In this document: piece after piece, positions 34,537 through 43,474 of the stretch
Layout: every line of letters starts with the position of its first letter
How positions within the stretch are numbered: position 1 is the stretch's first letter
DNA from: Lysobacter dokdonensis DS-58
Lineage (GTDB): Bacteria > Pseudomonadota > Gammaproteobacteria > Xanthomonadales > Xanthomonadaceae
Assembly: GCF_000770795.1 (NCBI RefSeq)
Contig: NZ_JRKJ01000008.1
Coordinates: 186,001 to 250,000, forward strand
Reading direction: 5' to 3'
DNA: 64,000 nt
Position numbers and translations under genes: made by a program
Notes under the pieces: generated by a model
Seen by the model: the letters and a program-made list of their open reading frames with translations, nothing else
The model's database searches: none
Told to the model about the DNA's origin: nothing

Positions 34537-35988
34537 GTGCTGTTGGTGGTGCAGCATCCGATCGCCGACTTGCGTCCGTTCCTCGGCGCCGACAGTGGCG
34601 CGCTCGGGCGACCTGCATGGCCCGTTCCCGATCCGCAGCACGACTACATCCGCGGCACCGGCCGCGTGCGCCGCAGGATGCGCGGCGGCATCGACGATTG
34701 GGCCGGCGAGGATCTGTATGGCGATGCCTCGCGCGCCATCCGTTTCGGGGACCGCCTCGGCGAGCAGACCTTCGACATCCATGGCGAGCAGGCGCGCGTG
34801 CGCACGTCATTCCGCCGGTTCCTCTCGAGCGGCACCGTGGGGCGTTTCGAAATCGGATTGGGATTGGACACCGGCTCGCACGATCACCTGGCCGTGGCCA
34901 CGCGACTCGCGCAATTGCCAGTGCAGTTGCGTTCGGGCCAGCAGATCAAGTTGATCGACGCAGGCACCAGGCTCGCCGCGCAACTGCTCGACGCCACGAC
35001 GCGACATGCCGCGCCAGGCAGCCCGCAAGGCAATGCTGCAACGGGACAAGCGAAACCTTCCGGCGCGCAACGATGGTGGATGGCGGCCGGCAATCCCGTG
35101 ATCGTCCTGGAGTTCCAACCGGGCGAGGGCGCGTCGGTCATGCCGGACGCCGCGCAACCCGTCGAGGTGGGCCTGGCCGGCGTCAAACTCTGGCATGCAT
35201 GGATCGGCCTGGGCGGTGCGCTGCACGGGACGTGGCTCATCGAACGCGGCAACGACGAACGCACCGTGCGCCGGCTCCGCATCAATCTCAGCCGCCTGCA
35301 TGCCGAGCGCGAATGTTTGCGCATCGTGCTGCAGACGATGGGCAACGGCCAACGCCTTGCCATCACGCAGGCCAATTCCGACGGCGTGCAGACGTATTTG
35401 AACGAAGCCGTCCACGGGCTCCAGAAACGCCAGCGATTCGGGATCGCGCAGTCGCCGATCCTCGAAGCCTCGATGGATGCCTACGGCATCGCGATCGCCG
35501 GGCAGTCGGCATCGCTCGACACGATGCGCCGGCAGGTGAAGGACAAGGTGGACGCTTACATTCGACGACAGGAGGCGAAGATCGTGCAGAACATCCACAA
35601 CGGCGATGTCATCCAGAACACCACGACGGTCGGCAACCTGGGCCAGGGGGCGGTCGTCAACGTCGTCACCGCGAAGGAGATCGAGAACGCGTTCAACAAC
35701 GCATTCAAGATGGTCAGGGAGGCGGACGGCGCGACGCAGGACAGGAAGGACAAGCTGGACGCGCTGATCAAGCAAGTGCAGGAACTCGTGCCGCAGTTGC
35801 CCGAGGAGACGAAGGCGCAGGCGCTCTCCGACATGGAGACGCTCACCCGGGAAGCCACATCGGCCAAGCCCCGCAGGAAGATGCTGGAAGTGTCGGGCGA
35901 AGGCTTGATCGAGGCAGCGAAGACCGTGGCGAAGATGGTGCCGTCCATCACCGCGGCGGTGGCGGGCTTGCTCACCCTGTTCGCGTAG
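34537..35988 (+). CDS. Unrecognised protein with Asn/Gln-rich hinge and C-terminal hydrophobic segment
   Basis: Encodes 483 residues. GTG 34537 is preferred to TTG 34501 because GGGGAGG at 34522-34528 has good spacing. The N-terminal ~300 residues are mixed alpha/beta and not recognised. A segment around residue 345-370 (QNIHNGDVIQNTTTVGNLGQ) resembles the GNV/NxG linkers that precede helical bundles in some conflict-system proteins. It is followed by two charged helices and a final hydrophobic stretch (TVAKMVPSITAAVAGLLTLF) that could insert in a membrane. It is divergent from the eCIS operon and overlaps the next gene tail-to-tail by 17 bases. Function unknown. Confidence 0.75.
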   Translation: MLLVVQHPIADLRPFLGADSGALGRPAWPVPDPQHDYIRGTGRVRRRMRGGIDDWAGEDLYGDASRAIRFGDRLGEQTFDIHGEQARVRTSFRRFLSSGTVGRFEIGLGLDTGSHDHLAVATRLAQLPVQLRSGQQIKLIDAGTRLAAQLLDATTRHAAPGSPQGNAATGQAKPSGAQRWWMAAGNPVIVLEFQPGEGASVMPDAAQPVEVGLAGVKLWHAWIGLGGALHGTWLIERGNDERTVRRLRINLSRLHAERECLRIVLQTMGNGQRLAITQANSDGVQTYLNEAVHGLQKRQRFGIAQSPILEASMDAYGIAIAGQSASLDTMRRQVKDKVDAYIRRQEAKIVQNIHNGDVIQNTTTVGNLGQGAVVNVVTAKEIENAFNNAFKMVREADGATQDRKDKLDALIKQVQELVPQLPEETKAQALSDMETLTREATSAKPRRKMLEVSGEGLIEAAKTVAKMVPSITAAVAGLLTLFA

Positions 35989-37570
35989 GCGCACTTCCGG
36001 CCGCGCGCGTCGACAACTGGTCGAGATTCCCGAGCATCGCTTCGAGTTCGGCGAGCTCGACCACGCGATGCTGCGCGTCTCCGGCCAGGAAGGCGCCCTG
36101 ATCGACGACCAGCAGCCCGATCACGGTGGCGTCGCCGAAACGCGATACGCCCCGGATCCATTCGAGCTTCGCGTCCAGGTTGCGATGGAAGCCCTTGCTG
36201 TCGTCGGGCCCGAGCTTCGACCAGACGTTGGTGAGCACGCGCCGCGAGGCGGGGCTGACGAGTACCTTGCATTCGCAGACGAGCAAAAGGCGTCGCTCGG
36301 GGTGCCAGGCGACGACGTCGATCTCCCCCGGGATGCGGGCGCGATGCGCATGGTCGATCGGTTCCGGATCGTCGCCGGTGTGCCACGCGTGTCGTGTCGT
36401 CAGCGAACCCGCGGTGAACCCTGCCTTGCGGAACAAGGCGCATACCTCGTCCTCGAAGCGCCTGGATACATACGTCTGGAAGACGACGGGGTCGACCTTG
36501 ACGTCGCCGAACCCCTGCGAGGCCATGACGGCGGACTCGATGAAGTTGTTCACCGAGTCCATCACGTTCGCGATGCCGACGCAGAAGGTGTCCTCGTCGA
36601 TGCGGATCGCCGGGCGTTCTGGCCACATGTTGGCCAGCGGGCCGTCGATGCGCGATTCGTACCACGGTCGCCGCCAGAACACGTTGTGCACCACGGCTTC
36701 GACCTTGTCCCGGGGAATGTTTTCGATGCCCTCGAACGCCAGCGGGAACTCGCGGAACAAGGTGATGCCCAGGCTCGCCGCCGCCTGCGCGCCTTCCCGC
36801 GCGATGCGCATGCGCAACACGCCTTGCAGGAGCATGAAGCGGACGTAGAGCCCCAGCCAGAAATCGAGCGATCCGATCGCCTCGAACAACGTGCCCCGGA
36901 ACACGGGCATCGAACGCGGTGATGCGCCGCGAAGCACTTCGATCACGGCGCGCTGGAATTCCTGAAATCGGCCCCAGACGACTTGCTGGGATTGCGCGAG
37001 GGTGCGTTGGTTCGTTCCGCGGCCCTGCGTGTAGCGTTGCCATGCATGGATCAATCCAAGGTCTCGGTCGGACAGCATTTCCAGGCCGCCGGCGTGCACG
37101 ACGCTCGTGCCGAATCCGAAGACATGCGCCTGGTCGGCATGCAGGTTCAGCAGCTCCCACGCGGCGATGGCCTTCACGAGTTTGCACAGGCCCGCGTCGT
37201 CGCACACGCACACGGGCGGCGAGGGCGAGCGCACGTTGTTCCAGGCCAGCGCGATCGCGGATTTCATCGCCGTGCCGAGCATCGGCAGCGACTGCGTCAG
37301 TTCCTCGTCGCCGTAGTAGTAGCGTTCGGTCGCAAGGGCCAGGCCCGGGATCGCATGGCGCGGATCGACGCCGGCCGCCGCCTCCCGCACGCGCGCGAAA
37401 CACAGCGCGACCGCGGCCTCGCGTTGCGCCTGCGAGGACAAGGTAGTCAGCCCTTCGGCGTCGAGCGCGACCACCGCGTCGTCGAGGAAATCCTCGTCCG
37501 ACTGGAACGTGCGGAACAGATGGGCGGAGGTCTCTTCCGCGCGTTGGTACAGCTGATCGAGCTTGTCCAT
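35972..37570 (-). CDS. Unknown protein with C-terminal restriction-endonuclease-like motif
   Basis: Encodes 532 residues from ATG 37570. The first ~400 residues are mostly helical and not recognised. From about residue 412 the sequence GEIDVVAW, a gap of about 12 residues and LLVCECKVL gives Glu416, Asp418, Glu433 and Lys435, the E-D-ExK layout of PD-(D/E)XK nucleases. No signal peptide or membrane helix is seen. The 17-base convergent overlap with the preceding gene is unusual. A role in defence or DNA metabolism is possible, but no partner gene is co-directional with it. Confidence 0.75.
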   Translation of the reverse strand: MDKLDQLYQRAEETSAHLFRTFQSDEDFLDDAVVALDAEGLTTLSSQAQREAAVALCFARVREAAAGVDPRHAIPGLALATERYYYGDEELTQSLPMLGTAMKSAIALAWNNVRSPSPPVCVCDDAGLCKLVKAIAAWELLNLHADQAHVFGFGTSVVHAGGLEMLSDRDLGLIHAWQRYTQGRGTNQRTLAQSQQVVWGRFQEFQRAVIEVLRGASPRSMPVFRGTLFEAIGSLDFWLGLYVRFMLLQGVLRMRIAREGAQAAASLGITLFREFPLAFEGIENIPRDKVEAVVHNVFWRRPWYESRIDGPLANMWPERPAIRIDEDTFCVGIANVMDSVNNFIESAVMASQGFGDVKVDPVVFQTYVSRRFEDEVCALFRKAGFTAGSLTTRHAWHTGDDPEPIDHAHRARIPGEIDVVAWHPERRLLLVCECKVLVSPASRRVLTNVWSKLGPDDSKGFHRNLDAKLEWIRGVSRFGDATVIGLLVVDQGAFLAGDAQHRVVELAELEAMLGNLDQLSTRAAGSAPTRTG

Positions 37571-37655
37571 GGCGACCACGCACGCGATGCCGACGCCCTG
37601 TGCAACGCCAAAATGCCGCCGCACCCGGACGCGGCCGGTTTGCTATAAGGGCGGC

Positions 37656-38207
37656 ATGACATTCCGAACCCGCCTCCTCATCGCCGCGACGTGCCTGCTC
37701 CTGCAGTCGTGCGCCACCGCGCCGCGCAGCGCGAACGACGCACCTGTTGCCGCGGAGGGGCCGACACTCGCGTGGGGGCAGCTCCGGATGCAGCTTCCTT
37801 CCGGATGGGCCGTCGAAACCAGCGACGACGGCAGCAGCGCCATCGGCAAGTTGCCGGGCACCGAGGACGAAGTCAGCGTCACCGAATTCGGTTCGCGCGT
37901 CGCCGACGAAACGCCGGCCGAGCACCTGCAGCGCTACATCAAGGAACTCTCGGTCCCGGAGCCGCCCGAGGTCAGGAACGTCCTGCCGTTCACGCCGTTC
38001 GCGATGCCCGGCGGCCAACCCGCCACGACCCGGATCCAGGACCTCGGCGACGATGTGTTCGTCATCGAGTACGCCATCGCGCTGCCCGCCGGAAGGATGT
38101 TCACCATCAACTTCTACCGGATGGGCGCCCCCGGGCCGGAGACCGAGCGCTATTCGGACTTGATCCGCAACGCGCGTTTCGACTCGTCGGAATCGGACGA
38201 AACGTAA
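37656..38207 (+). CDS. Putative lipoprotein
   Basis: Encodes 183 residues from ATG 37656, preceded by AAGGG. The N-terminus MTFRTRLLIAATCLLLQSCA is a signal peptide with a lipobox-like LQSC. The mature part (LRMQLPSGWAVETSDDGSSA, VVFVIEY-type strands and FTINFYRMG) looks like the small beta-fold of proteins that bind or report on membrane-damage products, similar in layout to PsbP/Mog1-like periplasmic folds. The family is not identified. The lipid anchor would place it on the periplasmic side of a membrane. Confidence 0.75.
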   Translation: MTFRTRLLIAATCLLLQSCATAPRSANDAPVAAEGPTLAWGQLRMQLPSGWAVETSDDGSSAIGKLPGTEDEVSVTEFGSRVADETPAEHLQRYIKELSVPEPPEVRNVLPFTPFAMPGGQPATTRIQDLGDDVFVIEYAIALPAGRMFTINFYRMGAPGPETERYSDLIRNARFDSSESDET

Positions 38208-38219
38208 GCGTTCGAAGAC

Positions 38220-38618
38220 TCAATCCTGGAGTTGGTAGCGCACGTCTTTCGTCCAGATCGGGCACCCCGGCGCTGCGACGTAGCGCGTCTGGCGCGCGTG
38301 CTCGATCAACAGTTGGTCGAGTGCACGATCGCGCGAACTGGTAACGAAATGCGCGTCGAAGGGGATGCCGTTGTCTTCCACCAGGACGCGAACCACGACG
38401 CGGCCCGCAACATCGTCGCCGGCCTTGCGTCGCCATGACTTGCGGATTGCATCGAACGCAGGCTGCGATTCCACGCGCCGCGCCGCGGCGCACTCCTCGG
38501 CGCTGCGCTCGGGTTGCGTCGTCGGTTTCGGATAAGGCCAGCCTGGAATCGCGGCCGTCGCCGATTGCGTGGTCGAAACGAGCAGGACGGCGAGCGCCGT
38601 CTTCCGGAGCGTATTCAA
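38220..38618 (-). CDS. Periplasmic TonB C-terminal-like protein
   Basis: Encodes 132 residues from a TTG at 38618. This start gives MNTLRKTALAVLLVSTTQSA, a clear signal peptide, with GGGGAA about 10 bases upstream. Longer starts at 38663 or 38687 remain possible. The C-terminal half (GRVVVRVLVEDNGIPFDAHF, then ALDQLLIEHARQTRYVAAPG) matches the TonB_C pattern of energy-transducer-like proteins, but there is no membrane anchor or Pro-rich linker. The start choice is the weak point. Confidence 0.7.
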   Translation of the reverse strand: MNTLRKTALAVLLVSTTQSATAAIPGWPYPKPTTQPERSAEECAAARRVESQPAFDAIRKSWRRKAGDDVAGRVVVRVLVEDNGIPFDAHFVTSSRDRALDQLLIEHARQTRYVAAPGCPIWTKDVRYQLQD

Positions 38619-38689
38619 GTGCGGTCGTTCCCCGGCGCGTTGCGCGCCTTCCCCGGGCGGCATGGTAGCGAATCGGCCGGTCGCCAACG

Positions 38690-38716
38690 AAAAAGGCCAC
38701 CGCGAAGGTGGCCTTT
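38690..38716 (-). terminator. Rho-independent terminator after tRNA-Val
   Basis: GGCCACC at 38695-38701 and GGTGGCC at 38707-38713 form a 7-bp GC-rich stem with a 5-base loop, followed on the minus strand by a run of T (38690-38694). It lies 10 bases beyond the 3' end of the tRNA. Confidence 0.85.
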
Positions 38717-38726
38717 CGTCGAAATC

Positions 38727-38801
38727 TGGTGGGCGGTGCAGGGTTCGAACCTGCGACCCTTGCCGTGTGAAGGCAATGCTCTACCGCTGAGCTAACCGCC
38801 C
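38727..38801 (-). tRNA. tRNA-Val (CAC)
   Basis: The minus strand folds into a 75-base tRNA: acceptor stem GGGCGGT/ACCGCCC, D arm GCTC-AGCGGTA-GAGC, anticodon stem TTGCC/GGCAA with loop TTCACAC (anticodon CAC, valine), T arm GCAGG-TTCGAAC-CCTGC, and an encoded 3' CCA. Confidence 0.97.
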
Positions 38802-38992
38802 GGGGTGCTTCTACCGCCGCGGGGCGGGGCAGGCGCGGCATTCTACGGAAGGCGGGGCATTCCGGCAACGGGTGGCGTGTGGTTCGTGCGGTTCGCACGC
38901 GGGCCGATTTTCGGCGACTATCCGCCTGTACGCTTCAGCTTGGGTGGGGACCCGGGCGGTTGTCGCGGGGCGTGCGCTACAGGGGGAAGTCC

Positions 38993-39247
38993 ATGGTCGA
39001 TTCGGCGCGGATGCAGCAGGTGCATCTGGTGTTGTTCGTGTTTTCTTCCGCGGTGCTGGCGGTGGTCGGGTGGCTCGAGGCGTCGAACGCCGCGCCGTCC
39101 GCGTTGTTGCCCGTCGTCGGCGTCGTACCGTTGGTACACCTGGCCATCGCGATCGGCGCGGGCAAGGGCAGCGCATGGGCGCAGCTGGGGTCGAAGCTGA
39201 CGGGCGTGTATTTCCTCGCCCGTCGCTGGCGCCCTCACTCGATCTGA
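38993..39247 (+). CDS. Small protein with two predicted membrane helices
   Basis: Encodes 84 residues from ATG 38993, preceded by AGGGGGAAG. Two hydrophobic segments are visible, VHLVLFVFSSAVLAVVGWLE (about 8-27) and LLPVVGVVPLVHLAIAIGAG (about 37-56), followed by a short basic tail. The 3' end overlaps the convergent TPR-like gene by 13 bases. No family is recognised. Confidence 0.65.
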   Translation: MVDSARMQQVHLVLFVFSSAVLAVVGWLEASNAAPSALLPVVGVVPLVHLAIAIGAGKGSAWAQLGSKLTGVYFLARRWRPHSI

Positions 39248-40083
39248 TCGCGCGCGTACGCCGCGTCGAGGGTTTCCATCGCGTCCTTCGGCTTGGCCTT
39301 CGCGGCTTTTTCGAACGCGGTCGCGGCCGCGTCTTCCTGCTTGTCGCCGTGGAGCAGCAGCAGCACGTTGGCGTGCTCGACGTGCGCGATGGGCGAGTCC
39401 GGCGTCAGCTTCAGGGCGGTCTTGATGTGCGATTCGGCTTCGCTGGCCTTCGCGCCGTAGGTCAGGCCGCCGATCATCGCGCCGATCTTGCCGATGATTT
39501 CCGCGTGGTAGAGCGCCAGCGCGGTGTGCGCTTCGGCGTGCTTGGGCGCCAGGTCGAGCGCGGTGTCGAGCGAGGCGCGCACCTTGCCGGCGATGCCTTG
39601 CTTGAGCGCCTTGGCGATCGACAGGCCCTGGCTGTAGCGGCCGAGGGCGAAGGCATGGCGGTAGTGGCTGTTCGCCTCGCCCGGGAGCGCGGTGATCGCG
39701 GCTTCGGCCAGTTTGGCCGCGTGCTCGAAACGCTTGAGCTTCTCGGCGTCGTCGTCGACCAGGTAAGTCGCGTGGATGCCGATGGCCTTGGTGGCGACGG
39801 ACGCGCCGACCGGGCCGAGTTTTTCGCCCGCGTCGAAGGCGGCCTGGAAGTCGCCGCGATGGAAGGCGCGCCATGCGTCCTGCAGGGCGGCGGCGAGCGC
39901 GTCGGCATCGAGTTTGGGCGCCAGTTTTCCCGCGGCTTTCAACAGCTTGGCGGCGTGCTTCGCATCCGGGAAGGGTTCGGCGTCGCCGGCGTGCAATTGC
40001 GGCCAGGCTTTCTTCAGCGCGTCGCCGGCGTAGGCGAAGGCTTTGGCGTCATGCGGGAACGGCGCCCATTTCGACTTGGCCAT
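39235..40083 (-). CDS. TPR-like repeat protein, unknown role
   Basis: Encodes 282 residues from ATG 40083. It is Ala/Lys-rich and almost wholly helical. Units such as AWRAFHRGDFQAAFDAGEKL, ASLDTALDLAPKHAEAHTAL and ALKLTPDSPIAHVEHANVLL follow the tetratricopeptide pattern, giving perhaps four to five repeats. There is no signal peptide or membrane segment. A scaffold or adaptor role is implied by the fold only. Confidence 0.8.
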   Translation of the reverse strand: MAKSKWAPFPHDAKAFAYAGDALKKAWPQLHAGDAEPFPDAKHAAKLLKAAGKLAPKLDADALAAALQDAWRAFHRGDFQAAFDAGEKLGPVGASVATKAIGIHATYLVDDDAEKLKRFEHAAKLAEAAITALPGEANSHYRHAFALGRYSQGLSIAKALKQGIAGKVRASLDTALDLAPKHAEAHTALALYHAEIIGKIGAMIGGLTYGAKASEAESHIKTALKLTPDSPIAHVEHANVLLLLHGDKQEDAAATAFEKAAKAKPKDAMETLDAAYARDQIE

Positions 40084-40212
40084 GCGGACCTTCCTGGATT
40101 CGATGGAAGCGGCAGCATCCCGCCGCGCGCGCGTCTTCGCAAGATGTCAGCGCCGCGCGTGGTGTGATTGCTCCATGGACGGCGCGGCATGGTGCGCGCC
40201 AGGAGACCCTCG

Positions 40213-40449
40213 ATGACATCTCGCGAAACGACGTTCCGGCACGTGTGGCTCGCCGGGCTGGGTGTGTTGGCACGGTTGCGGCGCAGTGCCGATCGCATTG
40301 CCGGACGCGTGCAGGCCGAAGAGCTAGCGCCGCTCGAGCCGCCGTTCGTGACGACGGAGAAGGTGGCGAAGCGGAGCACGCATTCGTCGGGGTCGCGGCG
40401 CGCGGGCGAGCGGGATGCGCAGCGCCGCATTGCCGGCAAGGGGCGCTAG
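40213..40449 (+). CDS. Short phasin-like protein
   Basis: Encodes 78 residues from ATG 40213, preceded by AGGAG. The segment RHVWLAGLGVLARLRRSADR resembles the start of the phasin at 44610-45143 (QQIWLAGVGAFGRAQ), and the tail is basic and low complexity, as in polyhydroxyalkanoate granule-associated proteins. It overlaps the convergent TetR gene by 4 bases. Granule association is inference from this short similarity. Confidence 0.6.
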   Translation: MTSRETTFRHVWLAGLGVLARLRRSADRIAGRVQAEELAPLEPPFVTTEKVAKRSTHSSGSRRAGERDAQRRIAGKGR

Positions 40450-41072
40450 TCGATGTAAGCGCGGGTCAGCGTGTTGAGGTGCACGCGCTCGGCGTCGCGC
40501 AGGAACGGGGCGAGCAACATCATCACTTGCACGATGCCTGCGCGGATCGAGGCCTGTTCGTCCTTGTCGCCGCGCGCGGAGGCGTAGTTCAACCAGAATG
40601 TCGCGATGACCAGCACGTTGGTGGCGGCGGCATCGAGTTCATCGGCGCTCGCGCGCATCACGCCGGCCTGCGACAGGCCGCGCATCACGGTATGCGCCTG
40701 TTCGTCCGCGCGGCGCAGGATGCGCGCAAATCGGATCCGCAGGCGGCGGTTGCGGCTCAGGATGTTGGCGAGGTCGCGATAGAGGAACCGGTAATCCCAG
40801 ATGCACTCGAACACCAGGTGCAACTGCAGCCAGATGTCTTCCAGCCCGGGCAGGCGGCCTTCCGGCGCGCCCAGCGCCGCATCGATGCGCTCTTCGTAAC
40901 GGCCGAAGAGGTGCTCGATGATGTCGTCCTTGTTGCGGAAGTGGTAGTACAGGTTACCCGGGCTGATCTCCAGCTCGTCGGCGATGTGGTTGGTGGTGAC
41001 GTTCGGCTCGCCCTGCGCATTGAACATCGTCAGCGACGCATCGAGGATGCGTTGTCGTGTCTGCCGGGCCAT
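40446..41072 (-). CDS. TetR/AcrR-family transcriptional regulator
   Basis: Encodes 208 residues from ATG 41072. The DNA-binding domain is at residues 1-50: TRQRILDASLTMFNAQGEPN, TTNHIADELEISPGNLYYHF and RNKDDII. The ligand-binding part is helical, with FECIWDYRFLYRDLANILSR. It sits 19 bases after the acyl-CoA-binding protein gene in the same direction. The neighbours suggest that it senses acyl-CoA or fatty acids and controls the divergent reductase, which is inference from context. Confidence 0.9.
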   Translation of the reverse strand: MARQTRQRILDASLTMFNAQGEPNVTTNHIADELEISPGNLYYHFRNKDDIIEHLFGRYEERIDAALGAPEGRLPGLEDIWLQLHLVFECIWDYRFLYRDLANILSRNRRLRIRFARILRRADEQAHTVMRGLSQAGVMRASADELDAAATNVLVIATFWLNYASARGDKDEQASIRAGIVQVMMLLAPFLRDAERVHLNTLTRAYID

Positions 41073-41091
41073 GTGCGCGGGCGGCCGCGGG

Positions 41092-41349
41092 TCAGGCGGT
41101 GAGTTTCTTGACCAGGTCCACGTACTTCTGCATGGCCTCGTCCTGCGCGGTGCCCTGCAGCTTGGCCCAGGCCTCGTACTTGGCGGTGCCCACGAAGTCG
41201 AAGAAGCCGGGCTTCGGGCCGGTGACGTCGCCCTCGGAGCCTTGCTTGTAGAGCGCGTAGAGGCGCAGCAGCGTGTCGTTGTCGGGGCGCTCGGAGAGGC
41301 CCTGGACATCCTTGGCGGCCTGTTCGAAGCGGGCTTTCAGGTCGGACAT
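41092..41349 (-). CDS. Acyl-CoA-binding protein (ACBP)
   Basis: Encodes 85 residues from ATG 41349, the full length of the four-helix ACBP family. Visible hallmarks are DLKARFEQAAKDVQGLSERP, LLRLYALYKQGSEGDVTGPK and AKYEAWAKLQGTAQDEAMQK, then YVDLVKKL. It binds medium- and long-chain acyl-CoA in the cytosol. It lies divergent from a fatty acyl-CoA reductase gene, which is a natural client for such a carrier. Confidence 0.93.
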   Translation of the reverse strand: MSDLKARFEQAAKDVQGLSERPDNDTLLRLYALYKQGSEGDVTGPKPGFFDFVGTAKYEAWAKLQGTAQDEAMQKYVDLVKKLTA

Positions 41350-41479
41350 GGTGCGCAGGCTCCCGGGCGGCAGGCGGGCATCACAGCATGCGGTGTCGAC
41401 GTTTTCAATACGCAGGGGAATTGTGGGGCCGTCTGCGGTCTGGCAACGTAGGCGCAGGACATCGGGGAGCACGCAGGAC

Positions 41480-43471
41480 ATGACCTACTTCGTCACAGGG
41501 GCCACGGGCTTCGTCGGCCGCCACCTGGTCAGCGCGCTGCTCAAGCGCAAGGGCCCCGTCCACGTCCTCGTGCGCAAGGATTCGCGCAAGAAGCTCGACG
41601 CCATCGGCGCGAAGATGGGCTGGGACATGAAGCGCATCGTGCCGGTGGAAGGCGACATGGCCGCCGCGAAATGCGGCGTGGCCGCCGCGCAATTGCGCGC
41701 GCTCAACGGCAAGGTCAAGCACTTCTTCCACCTGGCCGCCGTGTACGACCTCACCGCGAAGGCCGACGTGCAGCGCGTGGCCAACGTCGAAGGCACGCAA
41801 CATGCGCTGGACCTGGCCGCCGCCATCGGCGCGGGCACGTTCCACCACACCTCGTCGATCGCCGCAGCGGGCCTGTATCCCGGCGTGTGGCGCGAGGACA
41901 TGTTCGACGAAGCCGAGGGCCTCGACGACCCGTACCTGCGCACCAAGCACGACTCCGAAGGCCTCGTGCGCCGCGAGAAGCGCCTGAAGTGGCGCATCTA
42001 CCGGCCGGGCATGGTGGTCGGTCATTCGCAGACCGGCGAGATGGACAAGATCGACGGGCCTTACTACTTCTTTTCCTTCATCAAGAAATTGCGCGAGATG
42101 CTGCCGCAGTGGATGCCGATGCTGGGCATCGAAGGCGGGCGCATCAACATCGTGCCGGTGGACTTCGTGGCCGATGCGATGGACCACATCGCGCACAAGC
42201 CGAAGCTGGACGGCCACACCTTCCACCTCACCGACCCCGAACCGATGCGGGTGGGCGAAGTGCTCAACGCCTTCGCGCGCGCGGGGCACGCGCCGGAAAT
42301 GACGATGCGCATCGATGCGCGCATGTTCGCGTTCGTGCCGGGCGGGGTCCGTGCGGCCGTCGGCAATCTCCCGCCGGTGCGCCGCTTCATCGGCATGTTG
42401 CTGCGCGACTTCCGCATCCCGAAGGAAGTCTTGAAGTTCATCACCTATCCGACGCGCTTCGACAACCGCGAAGCCGAGCGTGCGCTGAAGGGCAGCGGCA
42501 TCACCGTGCCGCGCCTGGACACGTATTCGTGGCGGCTGTGGGATTACTGGGAGCGCCACCTCGACCCCGACCTGTTCGTCGACCGCTCGCTCAAGGGCAA
42601 GGTGCGCAACAAGGTCGTGGTGATCACGGGTGGTTCGTCGGGCATCGGCTTGTCGACGGCGCAGCGCGTGGCCGAAGCCGGCGCGGTCACCGTCATCGTG
42701 GCGCGCGGCGAAACCGAGCTGTTCAAGGCGCGCGACGAGATGAAGGCCAAGGGCGGCAAGGTGTTCGCCTACACGGCGGACCTGGCCGACATGGCCGATT
42801 GCGATCGCCTGATCGCCACCGTGCTGAAGGACCACGGCCACGTCGACATCCTGATCAACAACGCCGGCCGTTCGATCCGTCGTTCGATCGAACTGAGCTA
42901 CGACCGCTTCCACGATTTCGAACGCACGATGCAGCTGAATTACTTCGGCAGCCTGCGGTTGATCATGGGCTTCCTGCCGACGATGACCCATCGCCGCAAG
43001 GGCCACATCATCAACATCAGTTCGATCGGCGTGCTGGCCAATTCACCGCGGTTCTCCGCGTACGTCGCGTCGAAGGCGGCGCTGGATGCGTTCTCGCGCT
43101 GCGCGCAGGGCGAGTTGTCGGGCAAGGGCATCGCCTTCACGACGATCAACATGCCGCTGGTGAAGACGCCGATGATCGCGCCGACCAAGATGTACGACAG
43201 CGTGCCGACGCTGACGACCGAAGAAGCGGCCGACCTGTGCGTCAAGGCGATCATCGAACGCCCGAGCCGCATTGCCACGCGCCTGGGCATCTTCGCCTCG
43301 GTGATCAACGCGCTGGCGCCGAAGGCCTACGAGGTGGTGATGAACACCGCGTTCGAACTGTTCCCGGATTCGGCCGCCGCCAAGGGCGACAAGAAGGCGC
43401 TCAAGGGCGAGACCGAACCGAGCGGGGAGCAGATCGCATTCGCCGCGCTCATGCGCGGCGTGCATTGGTAG
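41480..43471 (+). CDS. Alcohol-forming fatty acyl-CoA reductase, two SDR domains
   Basis: Encodes 663 residues from ATG 41480, with GGGGAG 9 bases upstream. The N-terminal extended SDR domain has TGATGFVGRHL (residues 6-16), HHTSSIAAAG and YLRTKHDSE. The C-terminal classical SDR domain has VVITGGSSGIG (about 378), INNAGRSIRRS and FSAYVASKAAL with the catalytic Tyr near residue 527. Length, domain order and long conserved runs (FERTMQLNYFGS, INMPLVKTPMIAPTK, final FAALMRGVHW) match the Marinobacter FAR enzyme Maqu_2220, as I recall it, which reduces acyl-CoA to fatty alcohol with NADPH. Confidence 0.88.
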   Translation: MTYFVTGATGFVGRHLVSALLKRKGPVHVLVRKDSRKKLDAIGAKMGWDMKRIVPVEGDMAAAKCGVAAAQLRALNGKVKHFFHLAAVYDLTAKADVQRVANVEGTQHALDLAAAIGAGTFHHTSSIAAAGLYPGVWREDMFDEAEGLDDPYLRTKHDSEGLVRREKRLKWRIYRPGMVVGHSQTGEMDKIDGPYYFFSFIKKLREMLPQWMPMLGIEGGRINIVPVDFVADAMDHIAHKPKLDGHTFHLTDPEPMRVGEVLNAFARAGHAPEMTMRIDARMFAFVPGGVRAAVGNLPPVRRFIGMLLRDFRIPKEVLKFITYPTRFDNREAERALKGSGITVPRLDTYSWRLWDYWERHLDPDLFVDRSLKGKVRNKVVVITGGSSGIGLSTAQRVAEAGAVTVIVARGETELFKARDEMKAKGGKVFAYTADLADMADCDRLIATVLKDHGHVDILINNAGRSIRRSIELSYDRFHDFERTMQLNYFGSLRLIMGFLPTMTHRRKGHIINISSIGVLANSPRFSAYVASKAALDAFSRCAQGELSGKGIAFTTINMPLVKTPMIAPTKMYDSVPTLTTEEAADLCVKAIIERPSRIATRLGIFASVINALAPKAYEVVMNTAFELFPDSAAAKGDKKALKGETEPSGEQIAFAALMRGVHW

Positions 43472-43474
43472 CGC

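Noticed and set aside
35556-38018. An 820-residue minus-strand open frame
   Set aside because: It crosses three genes on both strands; the frame of the 532-residue nuclease-like protein has the better motif support.
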